The notes under the pieces were generated by a model. It saw nothing but the letters and a program-made list of their open reading frames with translations, ran no database searches and was not told the origin of the DNA. Position numbers and translations under genes: made by a program. From positions 1 through 25,727 of the forward strand of contig DXJA01000239.1 of assembly GCA_019056875.1 (NCBI GenBank): a stretch of 25,727 nt of DNA, read 5' to 3'. This document shows positions 23,371 to 25,727 of the stretch, in pieces. The DNA comes from Candidatus Jordarchaeum madagascarense (lineage in GTDB: Archaea > Asgardarchaeota > Jordiarchaeia > Jordiarchaeales > Jordiarchaeaceae). Position 1 is the stretch's first letter. Each line of letters opens with the position of its first letter.

Positions 23371-25727
23371 ATGGACTGGAACCAAATAGAAAAAAAATGG
23401 CAGGATAAATGGAAAGAAGCAAAAATATTCCAAACAGACCCTCCATCAAAGAATAAAAGAAAATATAAACATTCAAAAGGATTTCTAATTACTTTTCCTT
23501 TTCCTTATATGAATTTGAGTTTGCATTTGGGTCATGGTTTGACTTGTTTGCGTTGTGATATTTTTGCTCGTTTTAAGCGTATGCAGGGTTTTAATGTGAA
23601 TTTTCCGTTTGCTTTTCATTATACCGGTGAGCCTCTTGTAGGCGTGGCTAAGCGTATTAGTGAGGGTGATGAGAAGCAGATTGATATTTTGGTTAGGAGC
23701 GGGGTGCCGCGGGGGGAGATTAGCAAGTTTACGGATCCTAAATACATCGGGGACTACTACCGTGCTGAGGCTATTGAGTCTGTGGATCGGATTGGTTTTG
23801 GCGTTGATTGGCGGCGTCAGTTTACGACTGTTGATCCTCCTTATAATAAGTTTATTGAGTGGCAGTATTGGACTCTTCGGGATAGGGGTTATGTGGTTTT
23901 GGGTAGTCATCCTGTTGTTTGGTGTCCTCGGTGTTTGTCGCCTACGGGGGATCATGATCGACTGGTGGGTGAGGGTGTTTCGCCTATTGAGTATACTTTG
24001 TTGAAGTTTGAGTGTGATGGTGCTTTTCTTGTGGCAGCTACTTTGCGTCCGGAGACGGTGTTTGGTGTTACTAATATGTGGTTGAATCCGGATGTGACTT
24101 ATGCGCGTGTTAGGGTTGATGGTGAGGAGTGGGTTGTTAGTCGGGAGGCGGTTCAGAAGCTTCGTGACCAGTTGCATGATGTTAAGGTTTTGGATGAGTT
24201 TGAGGGTAGGAAGCTTATTGGTAAGTCTTGTCGGAACGTGGTGGTGGGTGATGAGGTTCCGATTTTGCCGGCTTCTTTTGTTGATCCGGCTAATGCTTCG
24301 GGTGTGGTTATGAGTGTTCCGAGTCATGCTCCTTTTGACTGGGCGGCTATTGCTGATCTGCGTAGGCATCCGGAGGTTCTCAAGGAGTATGGTATTGACC
24401 CGAGGGTTGTTGAGAAGTTGGAGCCGATTTCTTTGATTGAGACTGAGGGTTATGGTGAGCATCCGGCGGTGGAGCTTGTGGAGGCGGCTGGCATCAAGGA
24501 TCAGAATGATGAGCGGTTGGAGGATATTACTAAGGATGTTTACCGTAAAGAATTTCATAGGGGGGTTCTGCGGGCGAATACTGGTAGGTATGCGGGGCGT
24601 GGTGTTCAGGAGGTTAAGGATGAGTTGATTGCGGATTTTGTGGGGGAGGGTAAGGCGAGTAGTTTGTGGGAGACTGCGGAGCCGGTTATTTGTCGTTGTA
24701 ATACGCGTACTATTGTTAAGATTTTGGAGAATCAGTGGTTCTTAAAATATAGTGATCCGGAGTGGAAGGCTAGGGTTAGGGGGCTTATGGAGCGTATGGT
24801 TATTGTTCCGGATGAGGCTCGGAATGCTTTTGAGTATACTGTGAATTGGTTGGAGGATAAGGCGTGTGTGAGGAGGAGTGGTTTGGGTACTAGGCTTCCT
24901 TGGGATCCGGAGTGGATTGTGGAGACTTTGTCGGATTCTACGGTTTACATGGCTTTTTACACGGTTGCCAAACATGTTTATGGGCTGGGGGTTCCGGCTG
25001 AGAAGTTGGTTCGTGAGGTTTTCGATTATATTTACTTGGGTAAGGGTGGTGTGGATGAGGTTGCGGGTAGTAGTGGTTTGGATGAGGAGCTTTTGGAGGA
25101 TATGCGGGATGAGTTTGAGTATTGGTATCCGGTTTCTCTGCGGAATTCGGCTAAGGAGTTGATTTTTAATCATTTGACGTTTTTCCTGTTTCAGCATGTG
25201 GCGATTTGGCCGGATGATAAGTGGCCGCGGATGGTGGGGGCTAATGGTATGATTCAGATTGAGGGGGAGAAGATGAGTAAGTCTCGGGGGATTTTTATTA
25301 CTTTGAAGGAGGCTTTGGACGAGTATAATGCGGATCCTACTCGTTTTGAGTTGGCTTATTCTGCTGAGGGGCTTGTGGATCCGGATTGGAGGGCGCAGGA
25401 GGTTGTGAGTCTTCGTAGGCGGTTGGAGATGTTTCACGACTTGGCTACCGGTCTTCCTGAGACCGGAGCTTTGGATCGTAATATTGACCGTTGGCTTTTG
25501 AGCAAGCTTCATAGGCGTATTAAGGCGGCTACTGAGTATTATGAGGTTATGAGGAACCGCTCCGCGCTGCAGGAGGGCTTTTTCAATTTGTGGAATGACA
25601 TTCGCTGGTACATGAAGCGAACCGCCGAGTATTCAGATGTTTTGAGGTCTACTGTGGAGGCTATGACTTTGCTGCTTTCTCCTATATGTCCACATGTCTG
25701 TGAGGAGATTTGGGAGAAAACGGGTCA
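23371..25727 (+). CDS. leuS: Leucyl-tRNA synthetase, archaeal type, 3' end outside window
   Basis: Charges tRNA-Leu with leucine in the cytoplasm. 785 codons are present and the frame is open to the window edge; archaeal LeuRS has about 950 residues. Class I signatures are present: H-L-G-H at residues 52-55 and K-M-S-K-S at 634-638. The CP1 editing domain shows T-L-R-P-E-T-V-F-G-V-T-N and V-P-S-H-A-P-F-D-W. Other archaeal LeuRS motifs are F-H-Y-T-G-E-P and W-C-P-R-C-L-S-P-T-G-D-H-D. The ATG at 23371 has only a weak AAGGT upstream. The first 37 or so codons use A/C-ending wobble bases. From about 23,485 on, codons end almost only in G or T, with a few short exceptions (near 23,740, 24,546 and 25,433). 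Confidence 0.93.
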   Translation, partial: MDWNQIEKKWQDKWKEAKIFQTDPPSKNKRKYKHSKGFLITFPFPYMNLSLHLGHGLTCLRCDIFARFKRMQGFNVNFPFAFHYTGEPLVGVAKRISEGDEKQIDILVRSGVPRGEISKFTDPKYIGDYYRAEAIESVDRIGFGVDWRRQFTTVDPPYNKFIEWQYWTLRDRGYVVLGSHPVVWCPRCLSPTGDHDRLVGEGVSPIEYTLLKFECDGAFLVAATLRPETVFGVTNMWLNPDVTYARVRVDGEEWVVSREAVQKLRDQLHDVKVLDEFEGRKLIGKSCRNVVVGDEVPILPASFVDPANASGVVMSVPSHAPFDWAAIADLRRHPEVLKEYGIDPRVVEKLEPISLIETEGYGEHPAVELVEAAGIKDQNDERLEDITKDVYRKEFHRGVLRANTGRYAGRGVQEVKDELIADFVGEGKASSLWETAEPVICRCNTRTIVKILENQWFLKYSDPEWKARVRGLMERMVIVPDEARNAFEYTVNWLEDKACVRRSGLGTRLPWDPEWIVETLSDSTVYMAFYTVAKHVYGLGVPAEKLVREVFDYIYLGKGGVDEVAGSSGLDEELLEDMRDEFEYWYPVSLRNSAKELIFNHLTFFLFQHVAIWPDDKWPRMVGANGMIQIEGEKMSKSRGIFITLKEALDEYNADPTRFELAYSAEGLVDPDWRAQEVVSLRRRLEMFHDLATGLPETGALDRNIDRWLLSKLHRRIKAATEYYEVMRNRSALQEGFFNLWNDIRWYMKRTAEYSDVLRSTVEAMTLLLSPICPHVCEEIWEKTG

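Noticed and set aside
23485..25512. Long minus-strand open frames (23485-24558 and 24742-25512)
   Set aside because: They are mirror frames of leuS created by its G/T-only wobble use; the translations are low-complexity Arg/Asn/Thr/Leu strings without motifs.

Overview
The window looks like a contig from an uncultivated archaeon with about 40% GC. The evidence is the archaeal-type leucyl-tRNA synthetase, a TIGR00300 (LOR/SDH-type) protein, DUF116 and DUF362 proteins, an ADP-forming acyl-CoA synthetase relative, a HerA/VirB4-type ATPase relative, a two-repeat gelsolin-like protein, AT-rich TATA-like boxes, and a mix of Shine-Dalgarno-led and apparently leaderless starts. The gelsolin-like gene would suit an Asgard archaeon, but a TACK/Bathyarchaeia-type host cannot be excluded from sequence alone.

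Layout. 1-240 is a GC-rich (about 60%) scrap with the end of a bacterial-style extracellular FnIII-like repeat. It meets the roughly 37% GC archaeal DNA inside the 3' end of a thioredoxin gene. 797-3266 (+) is a two-gene unit: an MSMEG_0568-family radical SAM protein and a catalytic-loop-less relative of ADP-forming acyl-CoA synthetases, whose 5' end carries an apparent frameshift. 3308-7250 (-) holds a TPR-like protein and a 1017-residue membrane-anchored HerA/VirB4-like protein with degraded Walker motifs. 7571-9155 (+) is a TIGR00300 protein plus a small unknown protein. 9204-10574 (-) is an acidic, repeat-rich protein with a winged-helix segment. 11054-11659 (+) is the gelsolin-like protein. 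11823-17232 (+) is a compact glpKABC-type operon for glycerol to glycerol-3-phosphate to dihydroxyacetone phosphate; its glpC has an apparent -1-type frameshift. 17259-18264 (-) holds an AhpD-like protein and a DUF6125-like protein. 18332-18982 is a hairpin-rich intergenic stretch with a decayed tnpB start. 18974-21656 (-) holds an acyl-CoA dehydrogenase and a DUF362 protein. 21820-23033 (+) holds a VOC/epimerase-like protein and a DUF116 protein. 23371 to the end (+) is leuS, cut by the window edge.

Functionally this is mostly a metabolic segment (glycerol use, acyl-CoA chemistry, ornithine/proline-type chemistry, redox proteins), with a cytoskeleton-type gene and a degenerate translocase-type ATPase as the unusual items. 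No tRNA, rRNA or CRISPR array was recognised.

The signal no feature type names is a patchwork of synonymous-codon strand bias. Long stretches use almost only A/C in wobble positions and others almost only G/T, and the switches fall inside genes (clearest in leuS near 23,485 and in the acyl-CoA dehydrogenase near 19,800). Two genes (CoA-binding protein, glpC) also share the same kind of frame break shortly after the start codon.
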